DNA of 16,809 bases from Candidatus Peregrinibacteria bacterium (GTDB lineage: Bacteria > Patescibacteriota > Gracilibacteria > Peribacterales > Peribacteraceae): positions 1-16,809 of the forward strand of contig JABJGX010000055.1 in the NCBI GenBank assembly GCA_018662075.1, written 5' to 3'. The position numbers and the translations under genes were made by a program. Shown here one piece after another: positions 7,255 to 13,585 of this stretch. Below the pieces are notes generated by a model. The model made no database searches and had not been told where the DNA came from. It saw only the letters and a program-made list of their open reading frames with translations. How positions within the stretch are numbered: position 1 is the first letter of the stretch; each line of letters opens with the position of its first letter.

Positions 7255-7646
7255 TCAAAGAGGGAATCGACGCGAATAGTGTCTTCTTCATACCCCACAC
7301 CTTCACGGGAAGTGGTTGTTACATCTATCATACTGCTTGGTTCTAGTGCTCTATATGCATGGATAATTCCTTTTGGAATATGTGCCAAGTCACCTGCATT
7401 TAAGATGTGTGTTTCCACTTTTGCATCTGGGTTGTTGGCTTCCTTTGTCGCGAGTTCCACCTTTCCTTCTACAATGTAGTCGTACTGGTCTGACAGCTTA
7501 TGCCAGTGGTTAGCCCTTACTGCGCCCTCTGTGAAGGTAATCATTCCAATATGGTGGAACGGATCTGTTGTATTTATAAGGTCTGTAATACTTCCTCGGT
7601 CGTCAGTATGTACAGGGTCTAGTGTTGTAATGGTTACAGTGCTCAT
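7251..7646 (-). CDS. Small cupin, probable nucleotide-sugar isomerase or epimerase (FdtA/WxcM or RmlC related)
   Basis: 131 residues, a single cupin domain. Seen: cupin motif 1 fits G41-X5-H47-X-H49-X4-Q54-X6-G61, with Gln in place of the usual Glu. Motif 2 fits G85-X5-P91-X-G93-X2-H96. The opening DDRGSITDLI (15-24) recalls the DxRG start of RmlC and FdtA proteins, and the YEEDTIRVDSLF end resembles the tail of 3,4-ketoisomerases. Full RmlC epimerases are about 180 residues, so length favours the FdtA/QdtA-like class. The gene overlaps its upstream partner (sugar C-methyltransferase) and its downstream partner (flippase) by ATGA in both cases, so it is expressed in strict stoichiometric coupling with them. 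Inferred job: isomerising or epimerising the 4-keto sugar handled by the C-methyltransferase. A metal-binding role is supported by three His. The exact reaction is not readable. Confidence 0.75.
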   Translation of the reverse strand: MSTVTITTLDPVHTDDRGSITDLINTTDPFHHIGMITFTEGAVRANHWHKLSDQYDYIVEGKVELATKEANNPDAKVETHILNAGDLAHIPKGIIHAYRALEPSSMIDVTTTSREGVGYEEDTIRVDSLFE

Positions 7647-8887
7647 ACTAAAGTTGGTGAAGGTACAGGGATAATAAAGGTTCCTCCTGCCTGCTTATAC
7701 GCGTCGAGGTTCTTCATAATTTCAGGTGCAAAGTTCCACGAGAGGATAAGTGCGTAGTCTGGTTGTACTTTGAGAAGATGATCGTCAGACGTTATTGGGA
7801 TATGAACTCCTGGTGCAAACTTTCCTTGTTTCCAGTCAGACTTTTCTGTGAGGAATGGCATAAGGGAGGCATGAATTCCGCAGTAGCTCAGCAGTGTCAT
7901 TCCTTTTGCAGGAGCTCCGATACCAACAACTGTTTTTCCTTCGTCATGCAGAGTTTGTAGCATTGTAATAAGTTCGCGTCTGTGCGTTTCTACATTTTTT
8001 GCAAACGTTCGTAGCTTTTCTGGTGTCCATAGTCCAGTTTTTTCTTCATCTGCAATAAGATTTTTTACAGTGTCTGTAATAGGGTGGGTACCTTTACGTG
8101 CAATGAACATACGAATACTTCCTCCGTGAATCGTTGTGCGCTCTACGTCGAAGAGTTCCATATCAAACCGAGCAAAGAACTTTACAAGTGGGCTAATGGC
8201 AAGGTACGAAACATGCTGGTGGTAGATGGTGTCGTACTCCATGTGTTCTACAAGATCTTTTAGGTATGGAGATTCAAAAACGAGTACGCCATCTGTATCG
8301 AGAAGTGCATCTGCACCTTGCATCAAGTCGTCTAGATCGTCGACATGTGCAAAGACATTTGTACCCGTGATCACTTTTGCCTTTCCGTGTTCTGCTGCAA
8401 CTTTTTTAGCTACTTCTGCAGTAAAACATTCAACGACACTATCGATCCCTCTTTCCTTTGCACGCTTTGTCGGCTCTATTGCAGGGTCTATTCCAAGTAC
8501 TTTTGCTCCGCACTCTTTGAACCCAGAAAGAAGAAGTCCAACGTTTGATCCAATATCAATAACGAGCGAGTCTTTTGGAACGGCGAATTTTTCAACAATA
8601 CTTTTTGCCATGCCAAGGAAGTGGTCCTGTCCTGTTTTTGTGACAGATCCATCATAGACATAGTCTTCGTTGTAGAGGTGCTCTGGAGAAACTGTGTAGG
8701 TGAGCTGAACTTGTCCACAGTCTTTACAGACCGCACAGGCAAGTGGAAAAAATGGTTCTGGTTTTTGTAGCTGCTCTTCACGTAAGAACCCATCGGAATG
8801 CGGATGCATCCCAAAGTCGAGAAAGGTCTCGAGGTTAGTGCTGTGACAGAGGCGACAATCCTCTCTGAAGAAACCAAGTGCGCTCAT
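7643..8887 (-). CDS. Sugar C-methyltransferase (TylCIII/NovU-like, three-domain)
   Basis: 414 residues from ATG 8887. An in-frame ATG at 8971 would add 28 residues without family similarity and would run into the SDR promoter. Seen: an N-terminal zinc site with C11-X2-C14 and C51-X2-C54-X2-C57 (Methyltransf_13 type), then a SAM-binding Rossmann core with VIDIGSNVGLLL at 109-120. The C-terminal domain (Methyltransf_14 type) carries TIHGGSIRMF and the hallmark GIGAPAKGMTLLSYCGI. Characterised relatives methylate carbon 3 or 5 of NDP-4-keto-deoxysugars, producing branched sugars such as mycarose or noviose precursors. This is the first gene of the ATGA-coupled trio with the cupin and the flippase. 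A TACAAT box with a plausible -35 (8897-8925) precedes the start. High confidence for the family. The nucleotide carrier (GDP or dTDP/UDP) is unknown. Confidence 0.92.
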   Translation of the reverse strand: MSALGFFREDCRLCHSTNLETFLDFGMHPHSDGFLREEQLQKPEPFFPLACAVCKDCGQVQLTYTVSPEHLYNEDYVYDGSVTKTGQDHFLGMAKSIVEKFAVPKDSLVIDIGSNVGLLLSGFKECGAKVLGIDPAIEPTKRAKERGIDSVVECFTAEVAKKVAAEHGKAKVITGTNVFAHVDDLDDLMQGADALLDTDGVLVFESPYLKDLVEHMEYDTIYHQHVSYLAISPLVKFFARFDMELFDVERTTIHGGSIRMFIARKGTHPITDTVKNLIADEEKTGLWTPEKLRTFAKNVETHRRELITMLQTLHDEGKTVVGIGAPAKGMTLLSYCGIHASLMPFLTEKSDWKQGKFAPGVHIPITSDDHLLKVQPDYALILSWNFAPEIMKNLDAYKQAGGTFIIPVPSPTLV

Positions 8888-8896
8888 AGTGTATCC

Positions 8897-8925
8897 ATTG
8901 TAGGGGCGCGATTTACAGCCGTCTA
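8897..8925 (-). promoter_or_regulatory. Candidate promoter of the C-methyltransferase trio
   Basis: On the minus strand TAGACG (8920-8925), a 17-base spacer and TACAAT (8897-8902) precede the ATG at 8887 by 9 bases. This is the best complete sigma-70-like promoter of the window. The predicted leader is 0 to 3 bases. Confidence 0.5.
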
Positions 8926-8926
8926 C

Positions 8927-8968
8927 CGCATTAGAGAGTGAAATTTTGGCAATATTCGCCTTAGAGAG
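8927..8968. repeat. Direct repeat pair with 30-base period between divergent genes
   Basis: CGCATTAGAGAG (8927-8938) and CGCCTTAGAGAG (8957-8968) match at 11 of 12 positions and are spaced exactly 30 bases apart, about three helical turns. Similarity continues for some bases after each copy (TTTTGG and ATTC blocks). The pair lies in the 104-base divergent region between the C-methyltransferase and the SDR and could be an operator, or a remnant of a 30-base tandem duplication. Confidence 0.45.
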
Positions 8969-8979
8969 CATATTTTTGG

Positions 8980-8985
8980 TATTCT
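8980..8985 (+). promoter_or_regulatory. Candidate -10 element of the SDR gene
   Basis: TATTCT, preceded by TTGG, is followed by 6 bases and then ATG at 8992, predicting a leaderless mRNA. A TACAAT also lies directly before the ATG but is too close to serve as the -10 for this start. Confidence 0.4.
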
Positions 8986-8991
8986 ACAATC

Positions 8992-9684
8992 ATGGATCTC
9001 AATAATGCTGTCATTATCGTTACTGGTGCTAGTCGAGGAATCGGCAAAGCGCTTGTCTCTGTTTTGTCTGAAGCAGGAGCTACAGTGATTGGATGTGCAC
9101 GTACAGAGAGTGACACTATCCGCGCTGTTGATGTTAGTAATCCAGAAGAAATGGATGCTCTTGTGAAGAGTGTGATTGCTGAGCACGGAAAGCTTGATGT
9201 CCTTATTAATAATGCAGGAGTCATTCATCAGTATGCCCCTTTGGAAGAGATTTCCTTGGAAGACTTTAAGCAGTGCATTGATATTAATCTCAATAGTGTT
9301 TTTTACGGTATGCGTTCAGCGCTTCTTCATATGAAAAATAATAATAGTGGAACAATTATTAATATCGCATCTATGGCTGCCACAGTTGCTCACCCTCGCA
9401 TCAGTGCATACAACGCTAGTAAATTTGGAGTGCTTGGTTTAACGCAAACTGCAGCGAAGGAATTAGATGACATTTATTCTAAGGTAAGACTTTACAGTGT
9501 TTCTCCTGGAGGAGTAGACACCGACATGCGAACAGAACTACTTGGAGATGAAGCGACAAAGTCCCAGTCACCTGAGGTGATTGCAAAAGTGATCATCGAT
9601 ACACTGACAGATACATTACCTGCCAATAATGGCGATAATATTCAGGTGGTACACGGTGGAGTAAGCACTATCGCGATGCTGTAA
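8992..9684 (+). CDS. Short-chain dehydrogenase/reductase (classical SDR)
   Basis: 230 residues. Seen: nucleotide-binding TGASRGIG at 11-18, NNAG at 73-76, and active-site residues S127 (IASMA), Y140 and K144 in the YNASK motif. SPGGVDTDM near 169-177 follows the pattern after the active site in FabG-like proteins. This is a complete classical SDR of usual length. By sequence it looks like a 3-oxoacyl-ACP reductase or sepiapterin reductase relative. By context, divergent from a sugar C-methyltransferase and inside a glycan locus, it is more likely a ketoreductase acting on a nucleotide-linked 4-keto sugar. That is inference. NAD(P) specificity is not clear. Its stop lies inside the convergent GT4 gene: the two coding regions overlap by 17 bases. 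Confidence 0.88.
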   Translation: MDLNNAVIIVTGASRGIGKALVSVLSEAGATVIGCARTESDTIRAVDVSNPEEMDALVKSVIAEHGKLDVLINNAGVIHQYAPLEEISLEDFKQCIDINLNSVFYGMRSALLHMKNNNSGTIINIASMAATVAHPRISAYNASKFGVLGLTQTAAKELDDIYSKVRLYSVSPGGVDTDMRTELLGDEATKSQSPEVIAKVIIDTLTDTLPANNGDNIQVVHGGVSTIAML

Positions 9685-10744
9685 CCTCCGCGTAGAGTTT
9701 CTCACATGTTTGTACTTGTTGTGCAATGCTGTGTTTATGAGCCCAAGCCTGACAGGCAGTAGGGTCGATACTCTTTTCATCGAGTATCTTATGGAGACGG
9801 TCTGCGATGTCTTGCACATTTCCGTGATCAACAACAAAACCTGTTTCACCATCAATAACAGCTTCTGCTCCGCCAGATTCTTTCGAGCTTATTGTCGGAA
9901 CACCTCGGGCATTTGCTTCGAGAAATACCAGTCCGTATCCTTCGAAGTTGTATTCATCCTGCTTACTAAGCATTACGAATGCTCCTGCATTGTTGAAGAG
10001 TCCCTGCAAAGCAATGTCATCTACTCTTCCATGAATTTTTACCTGATCTTTTATTCCAGTTGAAGCTATGTGTTTACGAATTTGCTCTATGTATCCTCCA
10101 TCTTCTTTGTAGTTCCCAGCAAGATGCAGCACGGCAGTAGAAGAATGTGTTTTGACGTAGTGGGCAAAACCAAGAACTAATTCCAGTACTCCTTTACGAG
10201 CTTTAATCTCTCCAACGAATAACACGTCTGTACCGTTACTCTTTTCTGTCTTGGGCAACTCTACTGCTAGGCGAATAGGGTGTGTCTTTTGTATGACATT
10301 GTCATACATTTCTTTTGGAAGAACATTCTGTACCTGTTTTAGAGTGTAGTTACTGCAGACAAGAAAGCCTGCAGCACTGCGAAGAGCTTTGCGCATGAGT
10401 CCACGTGTAAGCCAATGTGTGTGTGGAGTGACGCTGTATGTTCCATGAAAATTCATCACCCATGGTGTTTTTACCGCTGCTATAGGAATCGCTATTGCGT
10501 AGGGCTCTGCGAGGATATGGATGACATCTGGGTTGTGGTTAGATACGACTTTTTTGATCAATTGAGCTGCTTTCCAGATACTAAAAGGGGAGCTCATCAG
10601 AGATAAAGGGCCTGGAAGACCTTCACTTGTTGTGAGCATGAATACTTCATTTCCTGCTTCTATTAGACCATTCTGGGTGTTTTTAGCATATGTACCCCAT
10701 CCAGATACAGGTTCGGTGGTTGGTGCTATAAGAAGAATTTTCAC
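9668..10744 (-). CDS. Glycosyltransferase family 4 (GT-B fold), GTG start
   Basis: 358 residues, beginning GTG-AAA-ATT (MKILLIAPTTEP), the usual GT4 first strand. Seen: SGWGTYAKN at 14-22 as the N-terminal glycine loop, MNFHGTYS at 97-104, VGEIKARKG at 177-185 with the phosphate-binding Arg and Lys, and the EX7E pair E268/E276 in EGYGLVFLE. All GT4 landmarks are intact. It is predicted to be a cytoplasmic, membrane-associated enzyme adding a sugar to the lipid-linked chain, with unknown donor. A TACTAT box lies exactly 6 bases before the GTG, and a GGAGG lies 12 bases before it, longer than usual for a Shine-Dalgarno sequence. The 3' end overlaps the convergent SDR gene by 17 bases, around an ATCGCGAT palindrome. 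Confidence 0.9.
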   Translation of the reverse strand: MKILLIAPTTEPVSGWGTYAKNTQNGLIEAGNEVFMLTTSEGLPGPLSLMSSPFSIWKAAQLIKKVVSNHNPDVIHILAEPYAIAIPIAAVKTPWVMNFHGTYSVTPHTHWLTRGLMRKALRSAAGFLVCSNYTLKQVQNVLPKEMYDNVIQKTHPIRLAVELPKTEKSNGTDVLFVGEIKARKGVLELVLGFAHYVKTHSSTAVLHLAGNYKEDGGYIEQIRKHIASTGIKDQVKIHGRVDDIALQGLFNNAGAFVMLSKQDEYNFEGYGLVFLEANARGVPTISSKESGGAEAVIDGETGFVVDHGNVQDIADRLHKILDEKSIDPTACQAWAHKHSIAQQVQTCEKLYAEVTASR

Positions 10745-10750
10745 GTAGAG

Positions 10751-10756
10751 ATAGTA
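10751..10756 (-). promoter_or_regulatory. Candidate -10 element before a GTG start
   Basis: On the minus strand TACTAT is followed by 6 bases and then GTG at 10744. GGAGG directly precedes the hexamer and could instead be a distant Shine-Dalgarno sequence, so this site has two competing readings. Confidence 0.35.
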
Positions 10757-10777
10757 CCTCCGATTGCACTTCTCGGG

Positions 10778-10783
10778 TATTAT
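10778..10783 (+). promoter_or_regulatory. Candidate -10 element of gmd
   Basis: TATTAT (5 of 6 to TATAAT) is followed by 9 bases and then ATG at 10793. Predicted leader is 0 to 3 bases. No Shine-Dalgarno sequence is seen. Confidence 0.45.
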
Positions 10784-10792
10784 TTCAGCGTT

Positions 10793-11836
10793 ATGTCACA
10801 GAAGACTGCTCTTATTACCGGTATTACGGGCCAAGATGGCTCTTACCTTGCTGAGGTACTTCTTGAAAAGGGGTACAAGGTGCACGGTATTGTCCGTCGT
10901 AGTTCGTCTTTTAACCGTGGTCGTATAGAGCACTTGTTTGATGATATTCGTATTCGGTCGGACAACATTGTTCTCCATTATGGAGACCTTGGTGATACCA
11001 ACTCTTTATTCCGTGTGGTAAAAGAGTCTCAGCCAGATGAGGTGTATAACTTGGCGGCACAGAGCCACGTTGATATTAGTTTTTCAATGCCAGAGTACAC
11101 AGGAGACATTACTGCCCTTGGTGTAACGCGTCTTCTTGAGGTGCTTCGTACGAGCGAGAGTCATGCAAAGTTTTACCAGGCAAGTTCGTCAGAGCTTTTT
11201 GGAAAAGTTGTAGAAACACCGCAGAACGAAGAAACACCATTTTATCCACGAAGCCCTTATGGCTGTGCAAAGGCATACGCATATTATCTCACAAAGAATT
11301 ACCGTGAAGCGTATGACATGTATGCAGTGAATGGAATTTTGTTTAACCATGAATCTCCACGAAGAGGAAAGAACTTCGTGACACGAAAGATCAGTGCAAG
11401 CCTTGCAAATATTTATGGAGGAAAGCAGGACTGTTTGTACCTTGGAAACATGGATGCAAAGCGCGACTGGGGATATGCAAAAGAGTTTGTTGAAGGAATG
11501 TGGGCGATCATGCAGCACGACACTCCAGACGATTACGTTTTGGCTACAGGAAAGACAGCAACTGTACGAGAGTTCCTAGAACTTTGTTTGGGTGTTGCAA
11601 ATATTGCTTTTGAAAAAGAGGGAGAGGGTACAGATGAGAAGTATATCGATACGGCAACCGGTAAAACGATTGTTGCGATTGATACTGAGTACTACCGTCC
11701 TGCAGAAGTAGACCTTCTTATTGGTGATGCATCGAAAGCAAAGAACGAACTTGGATGGGAAGCAAAAACAACTCTCGCAGAACTTGCAGAGATGATGATG
11801 AAGGCAGACTACGAAGAGGCAGGACTTTCTCTATAG
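10793..11836 (+). CDS. gmd: GDP-mannose 4,6-dehydratase
   Basis: 347 residues, full length for Gmd. It converts GDP-D-mannose to GDP-4-keto-6-deoxy-D-mannose, the branch point for GDP-linked fucose, rhamnose, perosamine and other 6-deoxysugars. Seen: NAD(P)-binding GITGQDGSYLA at 10-20, VRRSSSFNRGRI at 34-45, AAQSHV at 88-93, the catalytic S/E region SSSELFG at 131-137, YGCAK with Y156 and K160, and FNHESPRRG at 184-192, all hallmarks of the family. A small deviation is DISFSMPEYT where many homologs have a Val-Ser-Phe-Glu pattern. No GDP-fucose synthase, RMD reductase or perosamine transaminase lies in the window, so the fate of the product is open. The SDR, cupin and C-methyltransferase are candidates. 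The stop overlaps that of the convergent dehydrogenase in a CTATAG palindrome. Confidence 0.96.
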   Translation: MSQKTALITGITGQDGSYLAEVLLEKGYKVHGIVRRSSSFNRGRIEHLFDDIRIRSDNIVLHYGDLGDTNSLFRVVKESQPDEVYNLAAQSHVDISFSMPEYTGDITALGVTRLLEVLRTSESHAKFYQASSSELFGKVVETPQNEETPFYPRSPYGCAKAYAYYLTKNYREAYDMYAVNGILFNHESPRRGKNFVTRKISASLANIYGGKQDCLYLGNMDAKRDWGYAKEFVEGMWAIMQHDTPDDYVLATGKTATVREFLELCLGVANIAFEKEGEGTDEKYIDTATGKTIVAIDTEYYRPAEVDLLIGDASKAKNELGWEAKTTLAELAEMMMKADYEEAGLSL

Positions 11837-13081
11837 GGACAGATATTTTCTTCCTGCTGATATTACTTTCTCTTTATCGAGGATGTGTTTGATATCGTAG
11901 ATGAGCCCTTCTTCTTTTGTTGCGCTGATGACGTCTTCGGTCGCTAGGTTCATGTATTCCTGGTGCTTTACGAGCAGTACTATGGCGTTATATGGACCAT
12001 CGCTTAGTGTGCCTCGAGGCACGTTATCGTCGTCTGACTGAGGGTCGTCTGCAAGGACGTCGCATCCAGCATTTTGTAGTGCTTTGATGACTGCGTATGA
12101 CTGACTATTTCTCGTGTCGGGGACATCCTCCTTAAAGGTAAGGCCCATGACGAGCACTTTTCCTTTGTTGCCGATCGCTTCTAGTACTTCGTCGACCACA
12201 AGCTGTGCCATACCGTCGTTTACTTTTCTTCCAGCACTTATAACGTGTGTATCCATGCCAAGTTGCTCGGCTTTTTCAACTAAGTAATATGGATCGACAC
12301 CAATGCAGTGACCTCCGACAAGACCGGGGTTAAACTTGAGGAAGTTCCATTTGGTACCGGCTGCATCGAGCACTTTTGATGAGTCGATTCCTATTTTATG
12401 ACAGAGCATTGCAACTTCGTTGACGTAGGCAATGTTCAGATCCCTCTGTGCATTCTCAATTGCCTTCGCCATTTCTGCAGTCTTGATGTTTGCTGCTCTG
12501 TGGATACCTGCTGTGATGATGTCACCGTATACTTTGCAGAGGATGTCGGTAGTTTTGCTGTCCTGTCCTGCGACGATCTTCATTATTTTTGTCACAGTAT
12601 GTTCTTTGTCTCCTGGATTAATACGTTCTGGACTGTATCCAAGTGTGAAATCTTTTCCGCAGGTAAGGCCTGAGTGTTCCTCAAGTATTGGTCCGCAGAT
12701 TTCTTCTGTTGTTCCTGGGTAGACAGTAGATTCGTACACAATGATTGCGCCTTTCTTCATGTTCTTTCCAACAGTTTCAGATGCCTTTCGAATGGGTGTT
12801 AGGTCTGGCTTCTTGTTTTCATCAACTGGGGTTGGGATTGCGAGAATAACAATGTCGCATTCTTTAATGACAGATGCATCTGTCGAGAAGTTCATTGTTA
12901 CTTCTGCAAGTTGGCTGTCTTCGAGTTCGTTTGTGCTGTCGTGACCACCTGAAAGTTCTTTGATGCGGCCTTCATTAATATCAAAGCCGTGGACGGTGTA
13001 TCCCTTTTTTGCAAAGGCATGCGCAAGAGGGAGTCCTACGTAGCCAAGGCCGATGATGGTAATAACAGGTTTTTTATCCAT
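11831..13081 (-). CDS. UDP-N-acetyl-hexosamine 6-dehydrogenase (TviB/WbpO-like nucleotide sugar dehydrogenase)
   Basis: 416 residues. Seen: NAD-binding GLGYVGLPLA at 11-20, ILAIPTPVDENKKPDL at about 79-94, ESTVYPGTTEE at 117-127, GYSPERINPGD at 148-158 and the catalytic cysteine C259 in GLVGGHCIGVDPYYL, with KWNFLKFNPG just before it. The last two segments are typical of the Vi antigen TviB and Pseudomonas WbpO group, which oxidises UDP-GlcNAc or UDP-GalNAc to the uronic acid in two NAD-dependent steps. UDP-glucose or GDP-mannose dehydrogenases are less likely. The product would make the surface polymer acidic. It is monocistronic, with an overlapping convergent partner (gmd) at the 3' end and a 99-base divergent region with a large inverted repeat at the 5' end. 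Confidence 0.9.
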   Translation of the reverse strand: MDKKPVITIIGLGYVGLPLAHAFAKKGYTVHGFDINEGRIKELSGGHDSTNELEDSQLAEVTMNFSTDASVIKECDIVILAIPTPVDENKKPDLTPIRKASETVGKNMKKGAIIVYESTVYPGTTEEICGPILEEHSGLTCGKDFTLGYSPERINPGDKEHTVTKIMKIVAGQDSKTTDILCKVYGDIITAGIHRAANIKTAEMAKAIENAQRDLNIAYVNEVAMLCHKIGIDSSKVLDAAGTKWNFLKFNPGLVGGHCIGVDPYYLVEKAEQLGMDTHVISAGRKVNDGMAQLVVDEVLEAIGNKGKVLVMGLTFKEDVPDTRNSQSYAVIKALQNAGCDVLADDPQSDDDNVPRGTLSDGPYNAIVLLVKHQEYMNLATEDVISATKEEGLIYDIKHILDKEKVISAGRKYLSL

Positions 13082-13098
13082 GATAATATCAAAATTCT

Positions 13099-13104
13099 AT
13101 AGTA
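13099..13104 (-). promoter_or_regulatory. Candidate -10 element of the nucleotide sugar dehydrogenase
   Basis: On the minus strand TACTAT lies 17 bases before ATG 13081, giving a short leader of about 10 bases. The -35 region would fall in the left arm of the inverted repeat at 13116-13132, so a factor bound there could block this promoter. Confidence 0.3.
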
Positions 13105-13115
13105 TTATGGGGCAA

Positions 13116-13180
13116 GTATTAAGGGGTAAGGGCAATGAAATTGCTTATCCTGTAATACGTACCCCTTACCCCTTTGATAC
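13116..13180. repeat. 65-bp inverted repeat built from a tandem heptamer
   Basis: AAGGGGTAAGGG at 13121-13132 is the exact reverse complement of CCCTTACCCCTT at 13163-13174. Adding flanking GTAT (13116-13119) and ATAC (13177-13180) extends the arms to 17 and 18 bases with one mismatch and one indel. The right arm is two perfect tandem copies of ACCCCTT (13161-13174). The left arm is AAGGGGT plus a decayed copy. The 30-base centre holds a smaller hairpin, GCAAT-GAA-ATTGC (13132-13144). ATACGT occurs at 13155-13160 and 13177-13182, flanking the right-arm heptamers. The right end touches the GTG start of the GtrA-like gene. It could be an operator for both divergent genes or a genome-wide palindromic repeat. 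No T-tract follows, so a terminator is unlikely. Confidence 0.7.
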
Positions 13181-13585
13181 GTGATTCGCAAATTACTCCT
13201 TGATAAGTCGGCTGCAACGCACATGCAATTTTTGCGATATTTCTTCGTTGGAGGCTCTTCTGCGGTTGTAGACCTCATCGTATTTACAGCCCTTTTGACG
13301 TATGGATCGGTGCATTATGTGCCCGCTGCATTCATTGCATACATGTGCGGACTCGCATGGAATCATTTTCTGTGCATTATTTGGGTATTTGAAAGTAAAC
13401 ATCAGCGTATGCGAGAGCTTCTTACCATCTTTGCGATCGCCATAGGAGGACTACTTTGGACATGGCTTATTCTATATATTTGTATTGAACACATTGGAAT
13501 AGATGAGGTTATTTCTAAGATGATTTCACAGATTCTGGTACTCTTCTGGAACTTTTCTATGAGGAAGTTCTACGTGTTTCATTAG
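13181..13585 (+). CDS. GtrA-like membrane protein
   Basis: 134 residues from GTG 13181. An internal ATG at 13223 (residue 15) is the alternative start and would still leave the whole domain. Seen: QFLRYFFVGGSSAVVDLIVF at residues 16-35 is the classic GtrA opening, followed by spans near 43-62, 80-105 and 112-129. The last holds the conserved NFxxRKFYVF ending (WNFSMRKFYVFH). GtrA proteins are four-span membrane proteins that help carry polyprenyl-phosphate-linked sugars across the membrane, often alongside a GtrB transferase. No GtrB is in this window. It could supply a lipid-linked donor to the GT-C protein at 1716 (inference). Unlike the other strand-initial genes it shows no -10 hexamer close to the start. 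Its stop overlaps that of the convergent SGNH gene by 4 bases. Confidence 0.9.
   Translation: MIRKLLLDKSAATHMQFLRYFFVGGSSAVVDLIVFTALLTYGSVHYVPAAFIAYMCGLAWNHFLCIIWVFESKHQRMRELLTIFAIAIGGLLWTWLILYICIEHIGIDEVISKMISQILVLFWNFSMRKFYVFH

Noticed and set aside
7251..7646. RmlC (dTDP-4-dehydrorhamnose 3,5-epimerase) as a firm call for the cupin
   Set aside because: At 131 residues it is about 50 shorter than RmlC and lacks the clear catalytic His-Asp and Tyr pattern. Only a cupin isomerase/epimerase-like call is supported.
8226..8657. A 143-codon open frame on the plus strand
   Set aside because: It is antisense to the well-supported C-methyltransferase, is rich in Ser and Arg as shadow frames are, and shows no family motif.
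10757..10761. GGAGG as a Shine-Dalgarno sequence for the GTG-started GT4 gene
   Set aside because: It lies 12 bases from the GTG, longer than usual, and no other gene here has one. Kept only as an alternative to the leaderless reading.
12432..12722. Two overlapping plus-strand open frames of about 90 codons
   Set aside because: They are antisense to the catalytic and NAD-binding parts of the sugar dehydrogenase and have no start signal or recognisable domain.
13116..13180. Inverted repeat as an intrinsic terminator
   Set aside because: It lies between divergent genes, where no transcript needs to end, and neither side has a T-tract.
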